The notes: generated by a model from the letters alone, not told the origin. 64,000 nucleotides of DNA from Actinomycetales bacterium JB111 (GCA_900163555.1 FUHX01000012.1:38758-102757); one strand, 5' to 3'; shown: positions 23,209 to 32,750, counted from the stretch's first letter. Program-made: numbers and translations.

Positions 23209-23530
23209 CGGCAGGCGCCGGGAACGATTATTCCGAAACTGGAAGTTACCTTGACCGACCGCATAAACTTACAAGGACTCGTACCGCCAACGTCGATCGA
23301 CGGGGCCCGAGGATTCCGATCAGTGGGACCGTATCCCGCGGAACCTTCCGCGGAATGAGTTGATATGTCAGGGTGGTATTCCGGACGACGGGCCGGTCGT
23401 CAGATGCCGTGACGTCGCATAGTTCAAGGAGCAATGATGCTGGGAGACGCGATGAGGAACCGGGGTGCTCCGCCGTCCGGTGGGGCGGGAGGAACGTCGT
23501 CGGGCGTCCGCGGGAGCGGCGGAGGGCCGA
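23209..23530. other. 322-base intergenic region before the TetR gene
   Basis: No convincing gene. The first half is clearly less GC-rich than its surroundings (for example around 23229-23275) and may be a regulatory region or a decayed remnant. The most notable element is the palindrome at 23336-23353. A purine-rich site CAAGGAGCAATG near 23430 precedes an ATG, but the frame from it runs only into an overlapping shadow reading of the TetR gene. Confidence 0.5.
23336..23353. promoter_or_regulatory. 18-bp palindrome, possible TetR operator
   Basis: CCGCGGAA-CC-TTCCGCGG is a perfect inverted repeat with a 2-base spacer, about 180 bases upstream of the TetR-family gene. The regulator's own operator is the simplest reading; a hairpin terminator for the SRPBCC gene is the alternative. 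Confidence 0.45.
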
Positions 23531-24184
23531 ATGCCTAGGCAGCGCAGCTACGACGACACCCTGCGGGACCGGCTCATCGACGAGGCGGCGCTGGTCATCG
23601 TCGACACGGGAGTGGACACCCTCTCCGTCCGCGACGTCGCGCTGCGGGCCGGCACGACGACGAACGCGATCTACACCTTCTTCGGCAGCCGCGGCTCGCT
23701 GATCGCGGAGGTGGTCGCCAAGGCGGACGAGTCGTTCGCCGCCGCGCACGCCGACGCCGTCGGCGCAGGGGACCGGCTTACCGACCTCTACCGCTACGGA
23801 CTCGCCTTCAACCAGTGGGCGGTCGAGAACCCCACACTCTTCGAGGTGCTGGCCGCGAGCGACGGCGTGATCCGCAAGAACTCCCTCCCGCCATGGGCGC
23901 CGGACTCCTCCCGCCGCACGTTCGACGAGCAGTCGACCCTCGTGCTGACGGTGGGCCGCCTCATCGAGGCCGGCGTGCTGGACGCGGCGGACCGGGTGCT
24001 CGTCGCGACCTACGTCTGGGCCGCGCTCCTGGGCTTCATCGAGGTCAACCGCCAGCTCGACTCGCGGCGGCCGGAGGGCTTCGACCTCGTGACCGTCCTC
24101 GACCACGCGATCGCGCCGTGGGTCGCGGCGGACGCCGCGGGAACCGCGGCGGCGAGCGTCGACCTGGACGCGCTGCGCGGCTGA
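23531..24184 (+). CDS. TetR-family transcriptional regulator
   Basis: A 217-residue regulator starting at ATG 23531 behind GGCGGAGGG. The N-terminal helix-turn-helix is seen in DTLSVRDVALRAGTTTNAIYTFFGSRGSLIAEVV (about residues 28-62). The C-terminal ligand domain ends with FIEVNRQLDSRRPEGFDLVTVLDHAIAPWV, like the TetR_C_25/WHG-type domain. The target genes are not obvious. It converges on the ZIP transporter, so it is not simply an operon partner. Confidence 0.88.
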   Translation: MPRQRSYDDTLRDRLIDEAALVIVDTGVDTLSVRDVALRAGTTTNAIYTFFGSRGSLIAEVVAKADESFAAAHADAVGAGDRLTDLYRYGLAFNQWAVENPTLFEVLAASDGVIRKNSLPPWAPDSSRRTFDEQSTLVLTVGRLIEAGVLDAADRVLVATYVWAALLGFIEVNRQLDSRRPEGFDLVTVLDHAIAPWVAADAAGTAAASVDLDALRG

Positions 24185-24209
24185 ACGGGGGCCTGCTGCT
24201 GGTCGCCTG

Positions 24210-25010
24210 TCAGACGAACAGCAGCAGGCTCAGGGCCATCACCGCCATGCCGGCGAGGAGGCCGTAGATCGCGAAGTGGTGGTGCCCGTACGCCTCCGCC
24301 GTGGGCAGGAGCTCGTCGAGCGAGATGAACACCATGATCCCCGCGACGGCGGCGAGGACGATCCCCATGATCAGCGGGGTGAGGAACGGCGCGAGCAGCA
24401 GATAGCCGACGACGGCCCCGGCCGGCTCGGCCATCGCCGCGAGCACGGCCCACCTCAGCGCCGTCGCCCGCGAGCCCGTGGCCCGGCGGATCGGGATCGC
24501 GACGGCGATGCCCTCCGGGATGTTGTGGATGGCGATGGCCGCCGCCACCGGGATGCCGATCTCCGGCTCCTGCAGGGCGGCGACGAAGGTGGCGAACCCC
24601 TCGGGGACGTTGTGGATGCCGATGGCGAGCGCCATGAGCGTGCCCATCCGCATGAGGGCCCGGGCCTCGTGGGCAGCCGCCTCGTGCTCGGTCGCCGGCA
24701 CCTCGTGCGGGTTGGCGTGCCCCGGCACCATCCGGTCGATGACGGCGATGATCGCGACCCCGAGGAAGAACGCGCCCGTCGCCAGCCACGCGGCGCCGCG
24801 CTCGTCGTGCGTGCGGCCGATGAGGTCGAGGCCGCTCGGCACCAGCTCGACGAACGACACGTAGATCATCACGCCGGCCGAGAAGCCGAGGGCGCCGGAG
24901 AGGTAGGCGTTCGAGATCGGCCGCCGGCCGAGCGCGAACCCGGCGCCCAGCACGGTCGACAGGCCGGCGGCGAGCGTCAGGGCGAAGGCGAACAGGACGC
25001 CGTCGGGCAC
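24210..25010 (-). CDS. zupT: ZIP-family zinc/divalent metal transporter (ZupT-like)
   Basis: A 266-residue membrane protein with eight predicted helices. The metal-binding helices carry HNVPEG (133-138) and HNIPEG (162-167), the diagnostic ZupT motifs. A His-rich loop (PHEVPATEHEAAAHEA, about 101-116) lies between helices 3 and 4. The start GTG 25010 gives VPDGVLFAFALTLAAGLST; no better upstream ATG is in frame. It imports Zn2+ and possibly Fe or Mn from outside. No Zur box was recognised in the short upstream region. Confidence 0.9.
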   Translation of the reverse strand: MPDGVLFAFALTLAAGLSTVLGAGFALGRRPISNAYLSGALGFSAGVMIYVSFVELVPSGLDLIGRTHDERGAAWLATGAFFLGVAIIAVIDRMVPGHANPHEVPATEHEAAAHEARALMRMGTLMALAIGIHNVPEGFATFVAALQEPEIGIPVAAAIAIHNIPEGIAVAIPIRRATGSRATALRWAVLAAMAEPAGAVVGYLLLAPFLTPLIMGIVLAAVAGIMVFISLDELLPTAEAYGHHHFAIYGLLAGMAVMALSLLLFV

Positions 25011-25359
25011 GTGGTTCCTTCCGATCTTGCAGCGGTCGTGGCGCCGTGCCCCGCGAGGACCGCGCCGGACGCGGTGACAAGGGGTGCGCATCCGGAGAAC
25101 CGGATGGGGCGAGGGTAGTTCCTGCCGCGGCAGCATTCTCGCCGACACCGCGTCCGACCTGGGCATTTGCCGCCGGATCGATAACGTAACCGCTGTTACA
25201 AACCGGTAACGAATGGTCCGTTACTCTGACGGAAGTTGACACGGACCCGGACGCCCAGGGTTACAGTTCGCGTCAACCTGTGTGGGGCGACACGTGCCCT
25301 GCATGGATTCGACTGGTTGGTCCGCACGCTGAAGTAGGGCCACCACCCTGAGGAGGAAC
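25011..25359. promoter_or_regulatory. 349-base regulatory region before the peptide-binding protein
   Basis: No gene is seen. Two related inverted repeats stand close together: GTAAC-CGCT-GTTAC (25186-25199) and GTAAC-N9-GTTAC (25206-25224). A perfect -35 hexamer TTGACA (25236-25241) lies just downstream, with a possible -10 TACAGT (25262-25267, spacer 20). GAGGAGG is found 6 bases before the start codon at 25360. The GTAAC/GTTAC pair could bind a regulator of the peptide importer operon. Confidence 0.5.
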
Positions 25360-27264
25360 ATGAAGATTCGGCGCATCACCGGGCTTGTCGCGGCTTCCGC
25401 GGCCACCGCCCTGGTCCTTGCTGCGTGCGGCGGAGGGTCGGACGACGACAACGACGGCGACACCGATGGTGAGTCGACGTCGGAGGACGGCGGTGACGGG
25501 GGCGGCGGCGACGCCGAGGGCCTCGTGACGTCGACCCAGATCAACGTCGGCTGGAACCAGAACTTCTACGAGTACAACTCGAGCTCTGCGACCGGTAACG
25601 CAACCGCGAACAACAACATCCTGTACATGACGACGGGCGGCTACTTCTACTACAACGCCGACCTCGAGCTCGTCCCGGACGAGGAGTACGGCACCGCGAC
25701 CGTCACGTCCGAGGACCCCCTGACGATCGAGTACACGGTCGCCGACGGACAGACCTGGTCCGACGGCACGCCCGTCACCGCGGTCGACACGCTGCTCGAG
25801 TGGGCGGCGACCTCCGGCCACTTCAACACCGCTGAGGTCGAGCTCGACGAGGACGGCATCGCCAACGAGGAGGAGCTCGAGGGCCAGGTCGCCTTCTCGG
25901 GCACGGTCCCGACCGTCGCCTACATCTCCGAGGTCCCGGAGATCTCCGACGACCTCATGACGCTCACGGTCACCTACGACCGTCCGTTCTCCGACTGGCA
26001 GACGAACCTCAGCCCCGGCGTCCCCGCCCACGTCGTGGCGATGCACGCCCTCGACATCGACGACCCGCAGGAGGCCCTCGACGCCGTCGTGGCCGCCATC
26101 CAGGACGGTGACACCGAGGCGCTCGCCGCGATGTCGGAGTTCTGGAACACCGGCTTCGCGATCGAGGACCAGCTCGAGGACGACCCGTCGCTGTACCTGT
26201 CCAACGGTCCCTACGTCCTCACCGAGGTCAACGGCGAGGAGTACACCACGCTCGAGCGCAACGAGGCCTACACCGGCTCGCGCGACGCTCCGTTCGACCT
26301 GCTGACCGTCCGCATCCAGGGCAACCCGGGTGACCAGGTCACCGCGATGCAGAACGAGGAGATCGCGGTCATGGCGCCCCAGGCGACGGCCGACATCCTC
26401 ACGCAGATCGAGGGCCTCGGCGACCCGTACCAGTTCACGCAGGACGACACGGCCACCTACGAGCACATCGACTTCATGATGGGCAACGAGGGCCCGTTCG
26501 ACCCGGCGACGTACGGCGGCGACGAGGACACGGCGCGCTCGGTGCGCCAGGCGTTCCTCAGCCTGATCCCGCGCCAGGAGATCCTGGACTCGCTGGTCGT
26601 CCCGCTGAACCCCGACGCGGAGGTCCGCAACTCGTTCACCCAGGTCCCGGGCAGCCCGGGCTACGACCAGGTGGTCGAGGCCAACGGTCTCGGCGACCAG
26701 TACCTCGAGCCCGACGTCGACGCTGCCCAGCAGCTCCTCGACGAGGCCGGCGTCGAGACGCCGATCGACGTGCGCTTCCTGTACGACAACTCGAACGAGC
26801 GTCGTCTGCAGACCTACGAGATCCTCTCCTCGGAGATGGCGGAGTCCGGTCTGTTCAACCTCGTGGACGCCGGTTCGGTCGACTGGGGCACCCAGCTGTC
26901 CGACCCGACGATCTACGACGCGAGCCTCTTCGGCTGGCAGTCGACCTCGACCGCCGTGTCGGAGTCGCAGGCGAACTTCGTCCTCGGTGGCATCAACAAC
27001 TTCGGTGAGTACGACAACGAAGAGGTTGCGGCCCTGTACGACGAGCTCTCGACCACCACGGACGAGGCTCGCCAGATCGAGATCCTCGGCGAGGTCGAGG
27101 CTCACCTGGTCGAGGACGCGTTCGGCGTCACGCTGTACCAGCACCCCGGTGTGACGGCGTGGAACACCGAGGCGATCGAGGAGGTCTCCCCGATCACCAT
27201 CGCCCCGACCATCTTCTGGAACTTCTGGGAGTGGGCACCGGGCTCGGCGCAGGCCTCGGCCTGA
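25360..27264 (+). CDS. Peptide ABC transporter substrate-binding lipoprotein (family 5)
   Basis: 634 residues. The lipobox LAAC places the lipid at Cys23 (MKIRRITGLVAASAATALVLAACGGG), followed by an acidic Asp/Gly-rich linker to about residue 55. The mature part is a family 5 (DppA/OppA-type) binding protein. Landmarks are NVGWNQNFYEYNSSSATGNATANNNILYMTTGGYFYY, WSDGTPVTAVDTLLEWAATSG (the conserved 'F.DG.P.TA.Dv..w' motif) and DTARSVRQAFLSLIPRQEIL. It captures peptides outside the cell for the permeases that follow. The codon choice is strongly biased to C-ending codons, consistent with high expression. Confidence 0.93.
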   Translation: MKIRRITGLVAASAATALVLAACGGGSDDDNDGDTDGESTSEDGGDGGGGDAEGLVTSTQINVGWNQNFYEYNSSSATGNATANNNILYMTTGGYFYYNADLELVPDEEYGTATVTSEDPLTIEYTVADGQTWSDGTPVTAVDTLLEWAATSGHFNTAEVELDEDGIANEEELEGQVAFSGTVPTVAYISEVPEISDDLMTLTVTYDRPFSDWQTNLSPGVPAHVVAMHALDIDDPQEALDAVVAAIQDGDTEALAAMSEFWNTGFAIEDQLEDDPSLYLSNGPYVLTEVNGEEYTTLERNEAYTGSRDAPFDLLTVRIQGNPGDQVTAMQNEEIAVMAPQATADILTQIEGLGDPYQFTQDDTATYEHIDFMMGNEGPFDPATYGGDEDTARSVRQAFLSLIPRQEILDSLVVPLNPDAEVRNSFTQVPGSPGYDQVVEANGLGDQYLEPDVDAAQQLLDEAGVETPIDVRFLYDNSNERRLQTYEILSSEMAESGLFNLVDAGSVDWGTQLSDPTIYDASLFGWQSTSTAVSESQANFVLGGINNFGEYDNEEVAALYDELSTTTDEARQIEILGEVEAHLVEDAFGVTLYQHPGVTAWNTEAIEEVSPITIAPTIFWNFWEWAPGSAQASA

Positions 27265-27303
27265 CCTGACCGACCGGGTAGCGATACCCGCCCGGGCACG
27301 CGA

Positions 27304-27337
27304 CGAGGCGCCGGGACCAACCGGTCCCGGCGCCTCG
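27304..27337 (+). terminator. Intra-operon hairpin between binding protein and permease
   Basis: CGAGGCGCCGGGACC (27304-27318) and GGTCCCGGCGCCTCG (27323-27337) form a perfect 15-bp stem with a 4-base loop, 40 bases after the binding-protein stop. It probably stops or stalls part of transcription and protects the upstream message, so that the binding protein is made in excess over the membrane proteins. Confidence 0.8.
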
Positions 27338-27402
27338 GCGTGTCACATGCGACGGGCGGGTAACGTGATCCGCCCCTCACTACATCCTCAAGGGTAGGCG
27401 CG

Positions 27403-28950
27403 ATGATTCGCTTCGTCCTCAGACGTGTGGTCACGGCAATCGCCGTGCTCCTCGTCTCGAGCTTCATCATGTACGGCATGGTCAGCCTGTCGATCGATCC
27501 GTTCGCGGATCTCCGCGGCATGACCATCCCCCAGGAGCAGCTGGAGCTCCTGTACCAGCAGCGGATCGACCTCCTGCGGCTCGACCTGCCGTGGTACGAG
27601 CGGTACTGGGACTGGCTGGGGAACGTCCTGTTCCACGGCGACTTCGGCGTCGCCTGGCGCTCCGGACGCACCGTTCCCGAGGTCATGGGACACGCCCTCG
27701 TCGACACGCTCCAGCTGGTCTCCGCCGCGACCGTCCTCGCGATCGTCTTCGGCGTCGCGGTCGGCATCGTCTCGGCCCTGCGCCAGTACACGAACTTCGA
27801 CTACCTCATCACCTTCGTCTCGTTCGTCCTCTTCTCGCTCCCGTCCTTCTGGGTGGCGGTGCTCCTCAAGCAGGGCGGCGCCATCTGGTTCAACACCTTC
27901 CTCGGCGATCCACACCTCTCCTACGTGACCATCGCGGTCATCAGCGCCATCTCCGGGATCCTGTGGATGATGGCGGTCGGGGGCGAGTGGAAGCGTCGAG
28001 TGATCGTCCTCGTCGCCGGGTTCGCCGCCGCGTTCCTCACGTTCGCGTACCTGCAGGAGACGGGGTGGTGGACCACCCCGCACGTGTCCGGCTTCCTGCT
28101 GCTCCTGCTCGGCGTGGCCACGGCGCTCGGCATGACCCTGCTCGTCACCGGCATCAACCGTCAGGGCTGGCGCGCGCTGGCGACCGGCCTCGTCACCGTC
28201 GCGCTGTTCATGATCCTGTACCGGTGGATCGGGCACGGCCTGCTGGTCGACATGACCGACACGATGACCTGGGGCAAGATCGCCCTGTTCATCCTCGCCG
28301 GCATCGCGGTCGGCGCGCTCATCGGCCTCGCGTTCGCCGGGCCGGACTTCACGCAGGCGATGCGCGTGGGCGCCGTCGTGGGCGGCGTCATGATGGTGCT
28401 CATCATCGTCGACCGCGTGATGCGCGCCTGGCCCGCCTACTTCCAGGCCACGGCGATCGACGGGCGCCCCATGGCGACCACGGGTTCGACGACGCCGAAC
28501 CTCGGCGGCAACTTCTGGATCGGTGCGATCGACCTCTACACGCACCTCCTGCTGCCGACCCTGGTCCTCATGCTCATCTCGTTCGCGACGTACACCCGCT
28601 ACGCGCGCGGCTCGATGCTCGAGGTGCTGAGCCAGGACTACATCCGCACCGCCCGGGCCAAGGGCCTCACGGAACGCACGGTCATCACGCGCCACGGCTT
28701 CCGCAACACCCTGATCCCGCTCGCCACGATCGTCCCGGTCGACGTCATCACGCTCGTCGCCGGCGCGATCATCACGGAGAACGTCTTCGGCCGCCCCGGG
28801 ATGGGGCAGCTGTTCCTCACGTCCCTCAACGACGCCGAGATCGAGCCGGTCATGGCCTACGTGCTGCTGATCGCCGCGCTCGCCGTCTTCGCCAACCTTG
28901 TTGCCGACCTCATCTACGCGGCACTCGACCCCAGGATCAGGCTGAGCTGA
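27403..28950 (+). CDS. Peptide ABC permease (DppB-type) with large internal insertion
   Basis: 515 residues; DppB/OppB proteins usually have about 310-340. The N-terminal part is normal: TM1 in MIRFVLRRVVTAIAVLLVSSF, GNVLFHGDFGVAWRSGRTVPEVM, and helices to SLPSFWVAVLL (about residue 155). The C-terminal part is normal from LLLPTLVLMLISFATYTRYARGSMLEV, including the ATPase-contacting loop DYIRTARAKGL (412-422). Between about 170 and 345 lie roughly six extra hydrophobic segments (near 173-190, 200-216, 229-249, 260-275, 292-312 and 323-338). The frame is intact with no stop, so the insertion appears genuine. Its stop overlaps the next start (ATGA-type). Confidence 0.9.
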   Translation: MIRFVLRRVVTAIAVLLVSSFIMYGMVSLSIDPFADLRGMTIPQEQLELLYQQRIDLLRLDLPWYERYWDWLGNVLFHGDFGVAWRSGRTVPEVMGHALVDTLQLVSAATVLAIVFGVAVGIVSALRQYTNFDYLITFVSFVLFSLPSFWVAVLLKQGGAIWFNTFLGDPHLSYVTIAVISAISGILWMMAVGGEWKRRVIVLVAGFAAAFLTFAYLQETGWWTTPHVSGFLLLLLGVATALGMTLLVTGINRQGWRALATGLVTVALFMILYRWIGHGLLVDMTDTMTWGKIALFILAGIAVGALIGLAFAGPDFTQAMRVGAVVGGVMMVLIIVDRVMRAWPAYFQATAIDGRPMATTGSTTPNLGGNFWIGAIDLYTHLLLPTLVLMLISFATYTRYARGSMLEVLSQDYIRTARAKGLTERTVITRHGFRNTLIPLATIVPVDVITLVAGAIITENVFGRPGMGQLFLTSLNDAEIEPVMAYVLLIAALAVFANLVADLIYAALDPRIRLS

Positions 28951-30158
28951 TGACGTCATCCAACCTTCCGAACCCGGACGAGACCGCCCCGGAGGACCTC
29001 GGCTCGGTCGACGAGTCGCGCTCCTCGCGCGGCGAGAACGAGCTCGAGCTCCGCGAGGTCGCCGGCCTGACCCAGGGCCAGCTCGTCCGCCGCAGGTTCT
29101 TCCGCCACAAGGGCGCCATGGTCTCCATGGTCGTCCTCGTCCTCGTCGCGATCCTCGCGTTCAGCTCCGTGGGCTTCGGCCCGATCCCCGGGTGGTGGGA
29201 CTGGGGCCCGCGTGACCGCGACCCCGCCGGCCAGATCAACGCGATGGGAGCGCCGACCTTCGAGCTGTTCCCCGAGGGAGGCGGACTGTTCGCGCTGGGC
29301 TCCCACCCGTTCGGGCAGAACCAGATCGGCCAGGACCTGTTCGCGCAGGTCATGCTCGGCACCCAGACCTCGCTCATCGTCATGGTGCTCGTCGGCGTGA
29401 TCTCCGGCGTGGTCGGCGTCGTCGTCGGGGCGCTCGCGGGTTTCTTCCGCGGCTGGCTCGACGGTCTGCTCATGCGCCTGACCGACCTCGTCATCACGAT
29501 CCCCGCGATCGTGCTCGGTGCCGTCCTCGGCAAGCTGATCTCGAACCCGAACACGATGGAGGACGTCTACGCGATCCCCGTCCTCGGCACGATCGTGGGC
29601 TGGATGTCCATGCCGGTCATGCTGTCGGTCGTCCTCGGCCTCACGCTGTGGACCGGTATGGCGCGGCTCGTGCGCGGTGACTTCCTCGCCCTGCGCGAGC
29701 GCGAGTTCGTCGACGCGGCCCGCGTGGCCGGCGCGTCGAACTCCCGGATCATCTTCAAGCACATCCTGCCGAACGCGGTCGGCGTCGTCATCGTGAACGC
29801 GACCCTGCTCATGGCCTCGGCCGTGCTGCTGGAGACGGCCCTCGCCTACCTCGGTTTCGGCCTGTTCCCGCCGAACTACTCCCTGGGCTACATCATCAAC
29901 AACTACCAGGGCGCGTTCGCCACCCGACCGTGGACCTTCTGGATCCCCGGCATCCTCATCGTCCTCATCGCGCTGAGCGTCAACTTCATCGGCGACGGCC
30001 TGCGCGACGCGTTCGACCCGCGGCAGAAGCGCGTGCCGAGCGCCCGCGCCATGCGCCGCGCGGACGCGAAGCTCAACATGGACTCACCCGTCGCGAACGC
30101 CGGCGGTGTCCAGGCGGGCGGCCCGACCACCAGGCCCGAGGGGCCGGAGGACGAGTGA
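28950..30158 (+). CDS. Peptide ABC permease (DppC-type)
   Basis: 402 residues. A polar N-terminal region of about 50 residues precedes the OppC_N motif LTQGQLVRRRFFRHKGAMVSMVVLVLVAILAF. HPFGQNQIGQDLFAQVMLGTQTSLIVM is the conserved 'G.D..GrD...r...G.r.sl' segment. The cytosolic EAA loop reads REFVDAARVAGASNSRIIFKHILPNA. There are five to six membrane helices in the transport domain. Its ATG overlaps the TGA of the DppB-type gene by one base, so translation is coupled. The cytosolic tail after residue 360 is long, with a GGPTTRPEGPEDE end. Confidence 0.93.
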   Translation: MTSSNLPNPDETAPEDLGSVDESRSSRGENELELREVAGLTQGQLVRRRFFRHKGAMVSMVVLVLVAILAFSSVGFGPIPGWWDWGPRDRDPAGQINAMGAPTFELFPEGGGLFALGSHPFGQNQIGQDLFAQVMLGTQTSLIVMVLVGVISGVVGVVVGALAGFFRGWLDGLLMRLTDLVITIPAIVLGAVLGKLISNPNTMEDVYAIPVLGTIVGWMSMPVMLSVVLGLTLWTGMARLVRGDFLALREREFVDAARVAGASNSRIIFKHILPNAVGVVIVNATLLMASAVLLETALAYLGFGLFPPNYSLGYIINNYQGAFATRPWTFWIPGILIVLIALSVNFIGDGLRDAFDPRQKRVPSARAMRRADAKLNMDSPVANAGGVQAGGPTTRPEGPEDE

Positions 30159-30184
30159 TGTCGCTCCTGAACCCCGTGCGGCGC

Positions 30185-30820
30185 TCAGCCGAGGGCGGCC
30201 ACCACGAGGAGACCGATCACGGCCAGGCCCGTCAGTCCGTGCCAGGCGTGCGTGACCTCGGGAACCGGACCGTCGGCGCCGAGGTGACCGGCGCTGCGCA
30301 GGCTCGCCATGCGGTCGCGGGCGATCTGGGCGGCGTCCTCGGCGGTGCCGTGCACGCGCTCGACCGGCGTGCCGCCGTCGGGGGTGGGGTCGACCGTCGC
30401 CTCCACGTCCCCGGGCGTGAAGGCCGGGTCCTCCACCTCCTCGCCCCGACGGCGGGCGCGCGCCTCGCGCTGCGCCCGGCGGGCGGGGGAGGACGCGGGC
30501 AGCGCCCAGCTGCCGACCTGCCCCGACGTCGTCACGATCGACAGCGACCAGCGCTCGCCGATCTCGCGGACCGCGGGCCACGGCACGTGCGTGGTGCGCA
30601 GCAGGTCGCGAACGGTGATGCCGCCGTCGGACACCTCGACGGTGGGTCGCCACCACAGGGCGTGCACGAGCAGCGCGGCGAGCGCGGGCCAGGCCAGGTG
30701 CCCGGTCGCGATTGTCCCGCGGTCCGCCACCACGCCCACCGCGTAGGCGAGGCAGGCCGCCCAGCCGACCACGGCGATCGTGCGTGCCCACCGGGTGCGA
30801 ATGACGTACGTGGGGCGCAT
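30185..30820 (-). CDS. PH-domain-like membrane protein, inside the ABC operon on the opposite strand
   Basis: A 211-residue protein starting at ATG 30820. Two hydrophobic segments lie at the N-terminus (TIAVVGWAACLAYAVGVVAD and WPALAALLVHALWW). A PH/bPH2-like strand set follows (TVEVSDGGITVRDLLRTTHVPWPAVREIGERWSLSIVTTSGQVGSWALPA), then a charged region and a final hydrophobic helix (GLTGLAVIGLLVVAALG). Proteins of this layout are usually annotated as PH-domain-containing and have no assigned role. It lies between the DppC-type permease and the ATPase gene in reverse orientation, which is unusual for a peptide importer operon. Confidence 0.78.
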   Translation of the reverse strand: MRPTYVIRTRWARTIAVVGWAACLAYAVGVVADRGTIATGHLAWPALAALLVHALWWRPTVEVSDGGITVRDLLRTTHVPWPAVREIGERWSLSIVTTSGQVGSWALPASSPARRAQREARARRRGEEVEDPAFTPGDVEATVDPTPDGGTPVERVHGTAEDAAQIARDRMASLRSAGHLGADGPVPEVTHAWHGLTGLAVIGLLVVAALG

Positions 30821-30888
30821 CTGACCATCCTGTCATCCGCCGTCCGGAACCCGGAGCGGCTGGCCAGCACCACCGGAAGGACCACCAC

Positions 30889-32739
30889 GTGACCGAGTCT
30901 GTTGTCGCGCCGCCCACGCGCGCGTTCGAGGACAAGGACCCGATCCTCACGGTCGAGGACCTGTCGGTGGAGTTCTTCGTCGACGGCGAGTGGGTCGTCG
31001 CCGCGGACAAGCTGAACTACCAGGTGCGTCCGGGAGAGATCCTCGCGATCGTCGGCGAGTCGGGATCGGGCAAGTCCCAGTCCTCGATGTCGCTCGTCGG
31101 CCTGCTGCCCCCGAACGGCCGCACCAGCGGGTCCGCCCTCCTCGAGGGCACCCAGCTGGTGGGGCTGAGGGGCCAGCGGCTGCGCAACGTGCGCGGCGAC
31201 AGGATCGCGATGATCTTCCAGGAGCCGATGACCGCGCTGAACCCGGTCTACACGGTCGGCTTCCAGATCGTCGAGGCCCTGCGCACCCACCAGAAGATGC
31301 TGCCGAAGGCCGCCAAGAGGCGGGCGATCGAGCTGCTCGAGATGGTGGACATGCCGGAGCCCGCGCGCCGGTTCAGCTCCTACCCGCACCAGCTCTCCGG
31401 CGGTCAGCGCCAGCGCGCGATGATCGCCCAGGCCCTCGCGTGCAGCCCCCGGCTGCTCATCGCGGACGAGCCGACGACCGCCCTCGACGTCACGGTCCAG
31501 GCCGAGATCCTCAAGCTCATGCGGGACCTGCGCGAGGACATCGACTCCGGCATCATCCTCATCACGCACGACATGGGCGTGGTCGCCGACATGGCGGACT
31601 CGATCATCGTCATGCGCGACGGCAACGTGGTCGAGCGCGGGACGGTCACGGACATCTTCCACCGCCCCCAGCACCCGTACACGATGCAGCTTCTCGCGTC
31701 GGTGCCCCACCTCGGGGTGCACTCCGCGCCCGAGGAGGCATTCTCCGGCGAGCAGGCGGACGGCTCCGCGGCGGTCAACGGCCCCGCACTCAGCGTCAGC
31801 GACCGCGAGGCGGCGCCGGCCCCGGGAGGCACGGAGCCGTCGACGGCCACGTCGGTCGTCAGGGCGACGGACATGGTGCTCGAGTACCCCAAGCGCGGCC
31901 GCCAGCCGGCGTTCACCGCGGCGAAGGACATCACGCTCGACATCAAGCCGGGCGAGGTCGTCGGGCTGGTCGGTGAGTCCGGCTCGGGCAAGACGACCAT
32001 CGGCCGCGCGATCGTCGGCCTGCTCCCGGTGAAGTCGGGCTCGCTGACGATCGACGGCATCGAGATGAAGGGCTCGACCCGCAAGGACCTGCGCCCGCTG
32101 CGCAGCAAGGTCGGCATCGTCTTCCAGGACCCGGGCAGCTCGCTCAACCCGCGCCTGCCGATCGGCGAGTCGATCGGCGAACCGCTCCTGCTGCACACGG
32201 AGCTGAGCAGGTCGGAGCGCAACACACGGGTCGAGGACCTGCTCGACCGCGTGGAGCTCCCGCGTGCCATGCGCAACCGCTACCCGCACGAGCTCTCCGG
32301 CGGTCAGCGCCAGCGCGTCGGGATCGCCCGCGCGCTCGCGCTCGAGCCGAAGGTCCTCGTGGCCGACGAGCCGACCTCCGCGCTGGACGTCTCCGTGCAG
32401 GCCCGCGTGCTGGAGCTGTTCAAGGAGCTCCAGGCCGAGGCCGGGTTCGCGTCGCTGTTCATCTCGCACGACCTCGCGGTCGTCGAGATGCTCTCCGACC
32501 GGATCGCGGTGATGAGCAAGGGCGAGCTGGTCGAGGTCGGCATGGCCGGCCAGATCATCAACGACCCGCAGGACCCGTACACGCAGCGCCTCATCGCCGC
32601 CGTGCCGGTCCCGCACCCCGAGGAGCAGGCCGCGCGCCGCGCGGAGCGCGACAAGATCCTCGCGGAGTACCTGCGGAAGCAGGCCGAGGAGGAGGCCGGC
32701 ACCATCGACAGCTCGACCGGCACCACCGCGATCGGCTAG
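30889..32739 (+). CDS. Fused double ABC ATPase of the peptide importer (DppD-DppF type)
   Basis: 616 residues with two complete ATPase domains. In the first, Walker A is GESGSGKS, the signature LSGGQRQRA and Walker [13 protein letters not shown]. In the second, Walker A is GESGSGKTT, the signature LSGGQRQRV and Walker [13 protein letters not shown]. Each domain ends in an oligopeptide-type C-terminal helper region with the motif HPYT (first) or DPYTQRL (second). GTG 30889 is chosen because GGAAGGA lies upstream. It energises the two permeases. Since the PH-like gene intervenes, it may have its own promoter in the 68-base gap. Confidence 0.93.
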   Translation: MTESVVAPPTRAFEDKDPILTVEDLSVEFFVDGEWVVAADKLNYQVRPGEILAIVGESGSGKSQSSMSLVGLLPPNGRTSGSALLEGTQLVGLRGQRLRNVRGDRIAMIFQEPMTALNPVYTVGFQIVEALRTHQKMLPKAAKRRAIELLEMVDMPEPARRFSSYPHQLSGGQRQRAMIAQALACSPRLLIADEPTTALDVTVQAEILKLMRDLREDIDSGIILITHDMGVVADMADSIIVMRDGNVVERGTVTDIFHRPQHPYTMQLLASVPHLGVHSAPEEAFSGEQADGSAAVNGPALSVSDREAAPAPGGTEPSTATSVVRATDMVLEYPKRGRQPAFTAAKDITLDIKPGEVVGLVGESGSGKTTIGRAIVGLLPVKSGSLTIDGIEMKGSTRKDLRPLRSKVGIVFQDPGSSLNPRLPIGESIGEPLLLHTELSRSERNTRVEDLLDRVELPRAMRNRYPHELSGGQRQRVGIARALALEPKVLVADEPTSALDVSVQARVLELFKELQAEAGFASLFISHDLAVVEMLSDRIAVMSKGELVEVGMAGQIINDPQDPYTQRLIAAVPVPHPEEQAARRAERDKILAEYLRKQAEEEAGTIDSSTGTTAIG

Positions 32740-32750
32740 CCCCTCACCTC

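Noticed and set aside
30158..30184. ATG overlapping the DppC-type stop (MSLLNPVRR) as start of a further operon gene
   Set aside because: The frame continues only as an antisense shadow of the PH-like gene with no recognisable domain.
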